NCBI RefSeq assembly: GCF_026168515.1
Contig: NZ_CP093443.1
Location: 558,001 to 622,000, forward strand
From: Brevibacterium spongiae
GTDB lineage: Bacteria; Actinomycetota; Actinomycetes; Actinomycetales; Brevibacteriaceae
DNA: 64,000 nt
Direction: 5' to 3'
Made by a program: the position numbers and the translations under genes
In this document: piece by piece, positions 53,815 to 62,300 of the stretch
Layout: the number at the start of each line of letters is the position of its first letter
How positions within the stretch are numbered: the stretch's first letter is position 1
The notes under the pieces: generated by a model
The model's database searches: none
Told to the model about the DNA's origin: nothing
The model's input: only the letters and a program-made list of their open reading frames with translations

Positions 53815-55521
53815 ATGCCCGGCAGACCACGCCGCCAATCGCCAGCCGTCAACGCGTTCATCGACATCATGGGACCTCGTCACGTCCTCACCTCGGCGAG
53901 GGCGACGGCCCCCTACGCCAAGGGCAACCGCTTCGGCGGCGGCAATGTGCTCGCCGTGCTGCGCCCGGGCAGCCTCGTCGACATGTGGCGGGCACTCCAG
54001 GTCTGCGTCGACAACGACCTCATCGTCATCCCGCAGTCGGCGAATACCGGTCTGACCGGCGGATCCGGACCCGGAGCGCAGGACTACGACCGCGAAATCG
54101 TCATTATCTCAACCTTGCGCATCAACCAGATCCACCTCATCAACGACGCCCGCGAAGCGATCTGCCTGGCCGGCTCCACGCTGTACGAACTCGACGAGGC
54201 GCTCGCCCCGCTCGGCCGCGAACCCCACTCGGTCATCGGTTCGTCCTCGATCGGTGCCTCCGTCATCGGCGGGATCGCGAACAACTCCGGCGGATCCCAG
54301 ATCCGCAAGGGCCCGGCGTTCACGAAGCACGCGATCTTCGCCCGCGTCACCGAGGCAGGACGCCTCGAACTGGTCAACCACCTCGGCGTGGAGCTCGGTG
54401 ACGACCCCGCCCACATCCTCGACAAACTCCAACGCGGTGACTGGGATCCGGCTGCTGTCACCCCCTCACCCGCGGACACGACGGAGACCGAATACGGCGA
54501 GCAGGTCCGGAAGATCGTCGACTCGCCGGCCCGGTTCAACGCGAACTCCGACTACCTGTATGAAGCCTCCGGTTCGGCCGGGAAGCTCATGGTCTTCGCC
54601 GTGCGCACCCGCACCTTCCCGAAGGAGACCGGCGCGACGACCTTCTACGTCGGCACGAATTCACCGGCCGAACTCGAGGACCTGCGCCGGGCGATCCTGA
54701 CCTCGGACATGCCGCTGCCGATCTCGGGCGAGTACATGGGCCGTCCCTCGTTCGACCTCGCCGAGAAGTACGGCAAGGATACGTTCGTCTCGATCAAGCA
54801 CGCCGGCAGCCGCGAGCAGATCAAGCTCTTCGCGCTGAAGAACTGGGCCAACGGTGTGTTCGCGAAGCTTCCGTTCTTCGGCGAGACCGTCGCGGACACG
54901 ATCGCGCAGAACGCGTTCGGCCTGCTGCCGCAGCAGCTGCCCAAGCGGATGTTGGAGTACCGCGACAGGTTCGAACACCACCTGTTGCTCGTCGTCAGCG
55001 GTGAGGAGAAGGCGCGGATGGGGCAGTTCCTCGATGATTTCTTCGCCGAGGCGGCCCACGACGGTGCGTACTTCGTCTGCGATGCCGATGAGGCTCAGTC
55101 CGCGATGCTCCACCGGTTCGGTGCCGCGAGCGCCGCGACCCGCTACTTCAACCTCAATCGCGAGGACTCCTCGGACATGATCACCTTCGACGTGGCATTG
55201 CGCCGCGATGACGACGACTGGCTGGAGGTGCTTCCCGACGAGATCGCCGAGCAGCTGCACATCAGCTCCTACTATGGTCACTTCTTCTGTCACGTCTTCC
55301 ACCAGGATCATGTGGCGAAGAAGGGTGTCGACACGGTGGCGCTGAAGAAGCAGATGACCGAGCTGCTCGAGGCCCGGGGTGCGGCTGTGCCTGCCGAGCA
55401 CAATTACGGGCGCCTCTACCGTGTGCCGGACGAGATGGAAGCCCACTTCAAAGAACTCGACCCGCACAACGTCTTCAACGCCGGAGTCGGCGAGACCTCT
55501 GCGATGAAGGACTGGGCCTGA
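53815..55521 (+). CDS. dld: quinone-dependent D-lactate dehydrogenase
   Basis: A 568-residue peripheral membrane flavoprotein, the length of the Escherichia coli enzyme. It oxidises D-lactate to pyruvate and passes electrons to quinone. The FAD-binding part has KGNRFGGGNVLAVLRPGSLVDMWRAL, IPQSANTGLTGGSGP, NQIHLINDAREAICLAGSTLYELDEAL, PHSVIGSSSIGASVIGGIANNSGGSQIRKGPAFT. The C-terminal half carries AEHNYGRLYRVPDEMEAHFKELDPHNVFNAGVG, typical for Dld. The ATG at 53815 is chosen over the earlier open frame, which overlaps palindrome F. Confidence 0.95.
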   Translation: MPGRPRRQSPAVNAFIDIMGPRHVLTSARATAPYAKGNRFGGGNVLAVLRPGSLVDMWRALQVCVDNDLIVIPQSANTGLTGGSGPGAQDYDREIVIISTLRINQIHLINDAREAICLAGSTLYELDEALAPLGREPHSVIGSSSIGASVIGGIANNSGGSQIRKGPAFTKHAIFARVTEAGRLELVNHLGVELGDDPAHILDKLQRGDWDPAAVTPSPADTTETEYGEQVRKIVDSPARFNANSDYLYEASGSAGKLMVFAVRTRTFPKETGATTFYVGTNSPAELEDLRRAILTSDMPLPISGEYMGRPSFDLAEKYGKDTFVSIKHAGSREQIKLFALKNWANGVFAKLPFFGETVADTIAQNAFGLLPQQLPKRMLEYRDRFEHHLLLVVSGEEKARMGQFLDDFFAEAAHDGAYFVCDADEAQSAMLHRFGAASAATRYFNLNREDSSDMITFDVALRRDDDDWLEVLPDEIAEQLHISSYYGHFFCHVFHQDHVAKKGVDTVALKKQMTELLEARGAAVPAEHNYGRLYRVPDEMEAHFKELDPHNVFNAGVGETSAMKDWA

Positions 55522-55746
55522 GCTTCCCCGGCGCATCGCCCCTGCTGCCGACAGCGCCGTAACTGCCGATTTCGGCAGAAGCATCCCGCACCGTTAGCGC
55601 TAAGCCACACCTATGGCGGCACCTCATACAGTTAACGGCAGAACACCCCGGTGCAACGGGGTGTTCTGCCGCTAACTGTGACCGATGCTCGGTGCGCTGC
55701 CGCCGACCGCAGCCGTACCGCCGACCGCAGCCGTGGCGGCGACCGA
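55522..55746. repeat. palindrome family 2, copy 1, with ACCGCAGCCGT repeats
   Basis: The core is a 23-bp stem at 55628-55650 and 55657-55679 (outer ACAGTTA...TAACTGT, inner AGAACACCCCG/CGGGGTGTTCT) with one mismatch. CATCCCGCACCG before it and GATGCTCGGTGCG after it extend the dyad. Next come two ACCGCAGCCGT(A/G)CCGCCG-type units. It lies between converging dld and the membrane-protein gene. Confidence 0.65.
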
Positions 55747-56322
55747 TCAGTCTTCGTCTTCGATCTCAGCGGCGGCGGCCGCCTCGGCGCGCGCCTGCTT
55801 GGACTTGCGCACACGGGAGATCGTCATCATGGTGAGTGCGACGATGAAACCGAACGCTGCGCCGAACACGATGGAATATGTGCTGGTGGGAGCGCCGGGC
55901 ATCGCACTCTTGCCCATCCCGGCGTCGATGAGCGGGTAGCCATTGCTCATGTGGAAGACGACCGCGGCGAGCCAGGCAATGGTGAACAGGCCGCTGATGA
56001 CGTTGGTGATGATGAGTCGCTTCGGCGAGACACGGGCCAAAGCCATTGAGAAGTCGACATTCTCGCGCCTGCAGTAGGCCGAGATGGCCACTCCGCTCAG
56101 ACCCGAGGCGAGCACGATGAGCGCCGACCACAATCCCGCGCCCAGTATGGCGAAGATCAGTGCGAGCGTGAAGAACGCGTACGTGGAGAAGATCGAGCCG
56201 AACGTATACGCCCGCAGGATGACGTTGCGTTCGCGCTCATCGCCCATGGACGGGTCATTGAATCCTGCAATCCTGTCGGCGAGTTCGTTGGGGCGGTTCC
56301 TCTTGTCGCTGACGTTGTTCAT
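55747..56322 (-). CDS. four-TM membrane protein coupled to an Xre regulator
   Basis: A 191-residue protein with about four hydrophobic segments (LRAYTFGSIFSTYAFFTLALIFAIL, then ALIVLASGLSGVAISAY, LIITNVISGLFTIAWLAAVVF and YSIVFGAAFGFIVALTMMTI) and a charged C-terminal tail rich in Ala/Glu. It overlaps the Xre gene stop by four bases (ATGA). Such regulator-plus-membrane-protein pairs are widespread, and the membrane partner's role is generally unknown. Confidence 0.8.
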   Translation of the reverse strand: MNNVSDKRNRPNELADRIAGFNDPSMGDERERNVILRAYTFGSIFSTYAFFTLALIFAILGAGLWSALIVLASGLSGVAISAYCRRENVDFSMALARVSPKRLIITNVISGLFTIAWLAAVVFHMSNGYPLIDAGMGKSAMPGAPTSTYSIVFGAAFGFIVALTMMTISRVRKSKQARAEAAAAAEIEDED

Positions 56323-56531
56323 TGTGATTCCTCCTGAAGCGAGAAGATCTCTTCGACGGTCGTGTTCAAGGCTCGGGCGATACGCAGCGCCAGATACACG
56401 CTGGGGGCGTAGTCGCCGCGCTCGGTCGCGATGATCGTCTGTCGCGATACCCCAGTCAGCTGAGCCAGCTGAGCCTGAGTGAGCCCGGATGCCTTGCGGA
56501 CCTGCTTGAGGTCCGAGGTCTGCACTTCCAT
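56319..56531 (-). CDS. small Xre-family HTH regulator
   Basis: A 70-residue stand-alone helix-turn-helix protein: DLKQVRKASGLTQAQLAQLTGVSRQTIIATERGDYAPSVYLALRIARALNTTVEEIF. The ATG at 56531 follows AAGGAGCCGT. The long open frame upstream is not coding. Its promoter region has four copies of TTTGACAT/ATGTCAAA, probable binding sites. It is co-transcribed with the membrane protein and most likely represses its own operon. Confidence 0.92.
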   Translation of the reverse strand: MEVQTSDLKQVRKASGLTQAQLAQLTGVSRQTIIATERGDYAPSVYLALRIARALNTTVEEIFSLQEESQ

Positions 56532-56541
56532 ACGGCTCCTT

Positions 56542-56610
56542 GATGTCAACTTTGCTTTACATCTAAAAGTAAAGCATGTTTGACATCGAAATGTCAAAGA
56601 TCTTTGACAT
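56542..56610. promoter_or_regulatory. clustered TTTGACAT operators upstream of the Xre gene
   Basis: GATGTCAA (56542-56549), the palindrome TTTGACAT-N4-ATGTCAAA (56579-56598) and TTTGACAT (56603-56610) fall in 70 bases. A GCTTTAC/GTAAAGC hairpin lies between them (56554-56575). TTGACA and TTTACT on the minus strand could be -35 and -10 elements inside the cluster. Confidence 0.65.
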
Positions 56611-56873
56611 CGCCGAGGCGGCCCCGCAGTTCCGTGGTCCCGCTGGCACATCGGGCGGGCAAGTTGGAACCACTGCGACGGCAACTCGCGGTGGGCCGGA
56701 GCGGTGCGGGCACAGAGTGCGAGCATCCCTCACCGGAAACGTAAAAACACCCCGTTGCAATGGGGTGTTTTCACGCTAGCGGTGACGGATGCTCAAGCAG
56801 CGGTGCGAAGCGACGCTGCCGAGAGGACGTACCGCCTACGGTGACGGATGCTCAAACGGCAACGTCGGGGCGC
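56611..56873. repeat. palindrome family 2, copy 2
   Basis: The core AAAACACCCC (56744-56753) pairs with GGGGTGTTTT (56762-56771). GAGCATCC (56721) and the copies CGGTGACGGATGCTC at 56780 and 56839 flank it. GGTGCGAAGCGACGCTGCC and GAGAGGACGT between them recur at 62.2 kb. The rest of the stretch up to the cupin stop has no gene. Confidence 0.65.
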
Positions 56874-57221
56874 TCAGTAGATGACGTAGACCTTGCGGAC
56901 CGTCTCGGTGACATCCCAGCGGCCGCTCCAGCCGACCGGAAGGACGACGAAAGAACCCGTCGAGATCTCAGACGTCTGCCCGGTCTCGTCATCGGTCAGA
57001 GTTGCACGCCCGGAGAGGATATAGCAGACCTCCGTGTCCTGGCGGTCGACGACGGGCCAGCCGCCGGGCTGGCATTCCCAGATCCCGGTCTGAGCGCTGT
57101 TGCCGGGGTCGACCGGGAGGGTGCGCAGCAGCGGATTGCCGCTGTCGGCACCCGCGCGTACGCCGGCGCCCTTGAGTGAGCCGTCGATGTCGCTGCCGGG
57201 AATGTGAGTGAGAGTGGTCAT
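56874..57221 (-). CDS. cupin protein (EutQ/DUF861-like)
   Basis: A 115-residue single-domain cupin. The ATG at 57221 (MTTLTHIPGSDIDG) follows AAGGGACTCCA. Cupin motifs are TGIWECQPGGWPVVDRQDTEVCYILSGRATLTDDETG and STGSFVVLPVGWSGRWDVTETVRKVYVI. This size and layout are common for small cupins encoded beside amine or amino-acid oxidase genes. It is probably co-transcribed with the FAD oxidase 110 bases upstream. The role may be substrate binding or detoxification of an intermediate, which is uncertain. Confidence 0.87.
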   Translation of the reverse strand: MTTLTHIPGSDIDGSLKGAGVRAGADSGNPLLRTLPVDPGNSAQTGIWECQPGGWPVVDRQDTEVCYILSGRATLTDDETGQTSEISTGSFVVLPVGWSGRWDVTETVRKVYVIY

Positions 57222-57331
57222 TGGAGTCCCTTCTGAGTGTGAACCTGAGTATGGATGTGAGTGTTGATGGTCGGCGGTCTGGGAACGGATTGAGTTCAGT
57301 GCTGATTCAGCGGAGGGGCCAAATCCCGGAG

Positions 57332-58837
57332 TCAGTGCGCTCCGGTGAGCTTTTCGAGCAGGGCCGAGATCGTCGACGGTCGCTTCGTGATCCGTTCCTC
57401 GAAGTCGCCGAGCTCGGCTGCGGCCAGCCCCGCATTGACCCCTACCCATCGGAACGGTTCGACCTCCCACCTCGGCGATCGGTGGTCGACGATGGGCAGG
57501 GAATTGAGTTCGTCGGACTTGTCGAGGATGAGGTTGCGCAGGACCCGCGCGGCCAGGTTGCTCGTGGCCACACCGTCGCCGACGTACGGTCCGGCCCAGG
57601 CGATGCCGCGCGACCGATCGAGTCCGACCGAGGGGAACCAGTCGCGGGGGACTCCGAGTGGGCCACCCCACCGGTGGGCGATGGGCACATCGCGCAGCTG
57701 CGGGAAGAAGTCGTGCATGGTGTCGACGATCTTGTTGTGGATGCGGGTGTCGGTGTCGAAGCGCGGATCGACGCGGGACAGGAAGTGGTACGGCGCACCT
57801 CGTCCGCCGAAGACGATCCGCCCATCGGCGGTCGACTGGGCGTAGATGCGCAGATTCCGCATATCGTTGAAGGCCTTCCGCCCGTCGAACCCGAGATCGG
57901 ATCGCAGGTCCGCAGGGAGCGGATCGGTGGCCACCACCAGCGAATACAGCGGTGCGACTTCGCGCCGGTACTGAGGGAATTCGGGAGTGTAGGCCTCGGT
58001 GGCCCGCACCACCACCTCGGCGGAGATGGTCCCGCCGGGCGTGCGCACCCGGCCAGATTCCAATGTGAGTGCGGGGGTGTCCTCGTAGATCGCTCCGCTG
58101 TGCGATTCGACCCAGGCGGCAAGGCCCCGGATCAGGTGGTCGGGTTGGATGACCGCGCAATGCGGGGTGAAGGTGGCACCGAGCACCGAGGTGGCTCTGA
58201 CCTGGTCTGCAGCCTCGGTGCCGTCGAGGAACCTCATCTGACCGTGGGCGCCGAAGTCCTCCGCCGCCCGGACCGCTGTGCGCGCCCTGGCCAGCTGCGC
58301 AGGATTGCGTGCCAACGAGATGAAGCCGTCTTTCGCGTAGTCGCAGTCGATCCCCTCGGCGGAGCTGACCCTCCCGATCTCGTCGACGGCATCATTCATC
58401 GCCTGCTGCAGGTCGAGTGCGGCCGTGCGCCCATGGAAGTGGGCGACTCGGGCCAGCGAGATCGGGAAGATCGCCGAAGCCCAACCGCCGTTGCGGCCGG
58501 ATGCACCGAAGCCGGCGACGTCCTTCTCCACGATGGCGACCCGGAGACTCGGGTCTTCTTTGAGCAGATAGTACGCCGACCACAGTCCGGTGAAGCCGGC
58601 GCCGACGATCGCGACGTCGACGGCGATGTCCTCATCCAGGGCCGCCCGCCGATGCCCGGTCCGGTCGGTCTTCCACAGGGCCGTCTCCTGCGGAGACGTC
58701 GAGCCGGCCCCAGCCGTCGAGCCGGCTCGACCCGGCGACGAGGTTCGATCAGTCGATGGGCTTCGACCCGTCGACGAGCTTCGAGCCGTCGACCCGGTGG
58801 TGTCTGTGAACGTGTGTGCTGAGTGTGAGGTGCGCAT
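57332..58837 (-). CDS. FAD-dependent amine/amino-acid oxidoreductase (DAO family, PuuB-like)
   Basis: A 501-residue DAO-family flavoprotein. Motifs: VDVAIVGAGFTGLWSAYYLLKEDPSLRVAIVEKDVAGFGASGRNGGW (FAD-binding), then YAKDGFISLARN, ISAEVVVRATEAYTPEFP, and the C-terminal HRWGGPLGVPRDWFPSVGLDRSRGIAWAGPYVGDGVATSNLAARVL. This resembles gamma-glutamylputrescine oxidase-like enzymes. The first ~50 residues are a Ser/Thr/Gly/Arg low-complexity leader (TARSSSTGRSPSTDRTSS) from repeated TCGA-rich DNA; the true start could be further in. The cupin, PucR regulator and permease nearby suggest an amine or amino-acid catabolic unit. Confidence 0.87.
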   Translation of the reverse strand: MRTSHSAHTFTDTTGSTARSSSTGRSPSTDRTSSPGRAGSTAGAGSTSPQETALWKTDRTGHRRAALDEDIAVDVAIVGAGFTGLWSAYYLLKEDPSLRVAIVEKDVAGFGASGRNGGWASAIFPISLARVAHFHGRTAALDLQQAMNDAVDEIGRVSSAEGIDCDYAKDGFISLARNPAQLARARTAVRAAEDFGAHGQMRFLDGTEAADQVRATSVLGATFTPHCAVIQPDHLIRGLAAWVESHSGAIYEDTPALTLESGRVRTPGGTISAEVVVRATEAYTPEFPQYRREVAPLYSLVVATDPLPADLRSDLGFDGRKAFNDMRNLRIYAQSTADGRIVFGGRGAPYHFLSRVDPRFDTDTRIHNKIVDTMHDFFPQLRDVPIAHRWGGPLGVPRDWFPSVGLDRSRGIAWAGPYVGDGVATSNLAARVLRNLILDKSDELNSLPIVDHRSPRWEVEPFRWVGVNAGLAAAELGDFEERITKRPSTISALLEKLTGAH

Positions 58838-59023
58838 GGGGCCTCCTTCTTTGGAGTGCTGTTGAGCTGTATATGGTCAGTATTCGCGGCGGTTCGACGC
58901 CGAACCACCCGTGATGTGCACAGCCTTGAGCGCGCTCTTCATACGTTTGGCTAGTCCCCTCCTTCCTGCGCATGTGATGATGTGGACGTGTCCGCCCGAA
59001 TCGACCGGGTGCTCCAATGAAGG

Positions 59024-60496
59024 ATGATGATGATCTCGGTAGACGATCTGGCAGCCCTGCCCACGATGGGCCTTGAGTTCGTAGCCGGGAGTGCCGGTGG
59101 CCACCGGATGGTCACGTGGGCGCATGTGTGCGATCTCGAGGACCCCTGGAACTGGGTCGGGCCCGGCGACCTGGTGATGACCACGGGCCCAGGAATCCCC
59201 AGGGACCCTGCTGACCAGGTGGAATGGCTGGTGAAGATCATCGATGCCGGAGTCAGCGCACTGGTTCTTGCCCTCGGCCCGAACAGTCCTGCCGCCGGCG
59301 ATCCGATGCTGGAAGCGGCATCTGAGCGCAGCTTCCCGGTCCTGACAGGTCGGTTCGATCTGCAGTTCGTCACTCTTGCCCGCGCCGTCATCGAAAGCTC
59401 TATCGACGCCGAAAGACGCCGCATCACTGCGATCAGACGTCTGTATGACATCAACAGCATGGAAGTCGAAGCGGGGGAGGGCATCGGCAGCCGCCTCAGC
59501 GCTCTGGAGAAGATCAGCGGATGGTCTCTCTGCCTGTGGGACGAACGGGAAGGCACCGTCCTCTTCGCCGGTCGTCATGCCGAGCGCACGGGGCTGAGCG
59601 AGGCCCCGGACACCGCCGCCGAGGTTGTCGCCCTGCCCGGAGACCCCTACCTTCGGCTCGCCGCTTCCCCTATCGCCGGCGCGACACCGGACAAACCCCT
59701 GCTGGCGCACGTGGTCGGCCTGCTCACGATGGAGTTCCGCTATCGAGGCGCCGAACAGGACCGGCTGCGGCAATCAGGACAGGAGCTCTTCTCCGGACTG
59801 CTCGCGGAGACGATCACACCCTCGGCGGTGTGGCCGGAGCTGAATCGGCGCGGACTGACGGAGGCCGTGGTCGTCGCCTGCTGGACGTCGGTGTCCGGGG
59901 CCGAGCTCACCGACAGCGACGTCCACCGCCGCACCTGGCTGGACGGACTCGCTCCGCTGCTGGCCCGGCAGGGCAGCTCACTGCTCGGTGTCGTTCCCGA
60001 CGATGACGATCTTCTGCGCAGGATCGCCGAGTCAGTCGGTGATGACGCTGTCACCGGAGTGAGCTCGACGCTGACGTCGAATTCCTCGTTCCCCGAGGTG
60101 GTCCGCCAGGCGAAGCTGGCGGGATCACGTGCGATGGAGCTCCAGTCACCCGTGGTCAGGTACGACGATGACCAGACCGTGTCGATGTTTCCATCGACCC
60201 CCGCCGAGGTGCGCGGCCTCGTCCGCGGTGTGCTCGGCCCGGTCATCGACTACGATCGTGCGAACTCTACCGAGCTCGTCGAATCGGTGCGGGTGTTCCT
60301 CGGCAACGACGGGAACTGGAGTCGCAGCGCGAAGCAGCTGAGCATCCATCGGCAGACGCTCGTCTACCGGATGAACAAGGTCAGCGAGCTCCTCGGCTTC
60401 GCTCCGGCCTCCTCGAAGGGGACGGCGCTTCTGTGGTTAGCGATCGAGAGCGCTCGTCGCACCGGCATCGACCTCGCCGATATCGTCGACGACTGA
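59024..60496 (+). CDS. PucR-family transcriptional regulator
   Basis: A 490-residue regulator starting in an ATGATGATG run after GAAGG, so the start could be any of three codons. The N-terminal PucR domain reads ISVDDLAALPTMGLEFVAGSAGG, then VTWAHVCDLEDPWNWVGPGDLVMTTG and VKIIDAGVSALVLALG. The C-terminal HTH_30 reads VRVFLGNDGNWSRSAKQLSIHRQTLVYRMNKVSELLG. Members control purine, polyamine or amino-acid use. It diverges from the FAD oxidase/cupin genes and converges with the permease gene, whose 3' end it overlaps by 60 bases. Confidence 0.92.
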   Translation: MMMISVDDLAALPTMGLEFVAGSAGGHRMVTWAHVCDLEDPWNWVGPGDLVMTTGPGIPRDPADQVEWLVKIIDAGVSALVLALGPNSPAAGDPMLEAASERSFPVLTGRFDLQFVTLARAVIESSIDAERRRITAIRRLYDINSMEVEAGEGIGSRLSALEKISGWSLCLWDEREGTVLFAGRHAERTGLSEAPDTAAEVVALPGDPYLRLAASPIAGATPDKPLLAHVVGLLTMEFRYRGAEQDRLRQSGQELFSGLLAETITPSAVWPELNRRGLTEAVVVACWTSVSGAELTDSDVHRRTWLDGLAPLLARQGSSLLGVVPDDDDLLRRIAESVGDDAVTGVSSTLTSNSSFPEVVRQAKLAGSRAMELQSPVVRYDDDQTVSMFPSTPAEVRGLVRGVLGPVIDYDRANSTELVESVRVFLGNDGNWSRSAKQLSIHRQTLVYRMNKVSELLGFAPASSKGTALLWLAIESARRTGIDLADIVDD

Positions 60497-61897
60497 TGAC
60501 GTCTGCCGGCGTCGGCGGGTGGCGAAGTGGATGATCGACAGGATCGCCCAGACGGCCAGTCCCTGCAGCAGCTCGATGCGCAGGTCGGAGCGGAAGAGCA
60601 TGCTGATGAGCACGGCGGCGATGACGATGGTCACGGCGGCGGGCAGATACGGGTAGAGCCACATCTTGAAGACGAGGATTTCCGGCTTCTCCCTCTCCCA
60701 CCTGCGGCGCAGCTTGAGCTCGGAGAGGCAGATCATCAGGTAGACGAAGAGGAACACCGCGCCGGAGGAGTTGATGAGGAAGTCGAAGACATCGTCGGGG
60801 AACAGGGCCGACAGTGCGACGCATCCATAGCCGATGACGGTGCACGAGAGGATGCCGATGACGGGAACGCCGCGCTTGTTCGTCGTCGTCAGGACCTTCG
60901 GGGCGTCACCGCGATTGCCCATGACGAAGAGCATCCGCGATGCCGTGTACATCCCGGTGTTGAGGACTGAGAGTGCGGCGATGACGATGACGAGGTTGAG
61001 CAGGTCGGCCGTTGCGGGCACTCCGATGTGATCGAGAGCGGTCACGAACGGAGATTCCCCGGGCACGATGGTGTTCCATGGTACGACGATGACGATGAGG
61101 ACCATCGAGAGGATGAAGAAGGCGAGGATGCGGAACACGACGGAGTTCACGGCGCGGCGGATCGCCTTGACCGGTTCTTCGGACTCGGCCGCGGCGATGG
61201 TGGCGACTTCGACGCCGGTCATCGAGAACACGACGGCGACGACCCCAGTGAACAGCGTCAACACACCATTGGGCAGCAGACCGCCGTGCGCGGTGAGGTT
61301 GCTGAAGTCCGCTGACTGACCGGGCCAGAGTCCGAAGACGAAGGCCGCACAGATGGCGATGAACACGATGATGGCGGCGACCTTGATGCTCGCGAACCAG
61401 TATTCGGCTTCACCGAACGTGCCGACGGACATGAGGTTCACCAGTGTCATGATCACCAGGACGGTGCCGGCGGTGGCCCAAACGGGGATGTCCGGGAACC
61501 AGCGCTGGATCGTCTGCCCGCAGACCACGGCTTCGAAGCCGACGAGGATGACCCAGAAGTACCAGTACAGCCAGCCGGTGGTGAAGCCGGCCCACCGCCC
61601 CAGTCCCATATGGGCATAGTCGGTGAATGAGCCGGTGGTCGGTTTGGCGGCGGCCATCTCTCCGAGCATCCGCATGACGAGGAAGACGATGATGCCGGTG
61701 ATGCCGTAGGAGACGAATGCCAAGGGTCCGGCATCGGCGACGATGGCGCTCGATCCGACGAACAGGCCTGCACCGATGACGCCGCCGAGGGCGAGCATCG
61801 TCAGGTGGCGCTGTTTGAGCCCCTTCTTCAGCTGATGTCCGTCATCGGCAGGCGAACTCGATGCCGAGCCGGTGGGTGATGTGGGTGATTCCTTCAC
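60437..61897 (-). CDS. amino-acid permease (APC family)
   Basis: A 486-residue, 12-segment permease of the GABA/aromatic/asparagine permease group. Typical: KQRHLTMLALGGVIGAGLFVGSSAIVADAGPLAFVSY, GEMAAAKPTTGSFTDYAHMGLGRWAGFTTGWLYWYFWV, FSMTGVEVATIAAAESEEPVKAIRRAVNSVVFRI and TGMYTASRMLFVMGNRGDAPKVL. It imports an amino acid or amine by proton symport. The neighbouring PucR regulator and FAD oxidase suggest that this is the uptake step of the same pathway. Its last 20 codons overlap the PucR gene tail to tail. Confidence 0.93.
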   Translation of the reverse strand: MKESPTSPTGSASSSPADDGHQLKKGLKQRHLTMLALGGVIGAGLFVGSSAIVADAGPLAFVSYGITGIIVFLVMRMLGEMAAAKPTTGSFTDYAHMGLGRWAGFTTGWLYWYFWVILVGFEAVVCGQTIQRWFPDIPVWATAGTVLVIMTLVNLMSVGTFGEAEYWFASIKVAAIIVFIAICAAFVFGLWPGQSADFSNLTAHGGLLPNGVLTLFTGVVAVVFSMTGVEVATIAAAESEEPVKAIRRAVNSVVFRILAFFILSMVLIVIVVPWNTIVPGESPFVTALDHIGVPATADLLNLVIVIAALSVLNTGMYTASRMLFVMGNRGDAPKVLTTTNKRGVPVIGILSCTVIGYGCVALSALFPDDVFDFLINSSGAVFLFVYLMICLSELKLRRRWEREKPEILVFKMWLYPYLPAAVTIVIAAVLISMLFRSDLRIELLQGLAVWAILSIIHFATRRRRQTSSVVDDIGEVDAGATSALDR

Positions 61898-62300
61898 GTG
61901 ACTACCTCCTCGTAGTTGTGTCAGATCTCTACCCTGCGTGCTCCCGCACCCGGTCGCTATGCGGCATTGGTACAGGTGGTCTGCGGCCGTTCATACAGGT
62001 GGACAGCAGAGTTGCAGGTGGACAGCAGAGTTGGCGCAGGGATTTCGCCGAGGCGGCCCGCCGATTCGTCGTGAGCGCCGGCAAGCATCCCTCACCGTTC
62101 ACTTCACACCGCCCCGCAAACTCGAAAACACCCCGTTGCAACGGGGTGTTTTCACGCGAACGGCGTTGGATGCTCGCGCGTCGGTGCGAAGCGACGCAGC
62201 CGAGAGGACGTGACGCTAGCGGTGCAGGATGCCCAAACCGCCGCGCGTCCGTGCGAAGCGAGGCTGCCGAGAGGACGTGACGCTAACGGTGACGAATGCC
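61898..62300. repeat. palindrome family 2, copy 3, and a 19-bp tandem repeat
   Basis: This 403-base stretch has no supported gene. CAGGTGGACAGCAGAGTTG occurs twice in tandem (61996-62014 and 62015-62033). GAAAACACCCCGTTG and its exact complement form a perfect 30-bp palindrome at 62124-62153. Then two 67-bp direct units follow (starting 62184 and 62251), each containing GTGCGAAGCGA and GCCGAGAGGACGTGACGCTA, and ending in a GGATGC or GAATGC word just before the MFS stop. Confidence 0.7.

Noticed and set aside
56563-56760. Short frames over the family 2 palindromes
   Set aside because: They run through repeat DNA and operators and have no coding character.
61938-62280. Plus-strand frames of 91 and 139 codons over the third family 2 copy
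   Set aside because: Both are built from tandem repeat and palindrome sequence with no recognisable protein.
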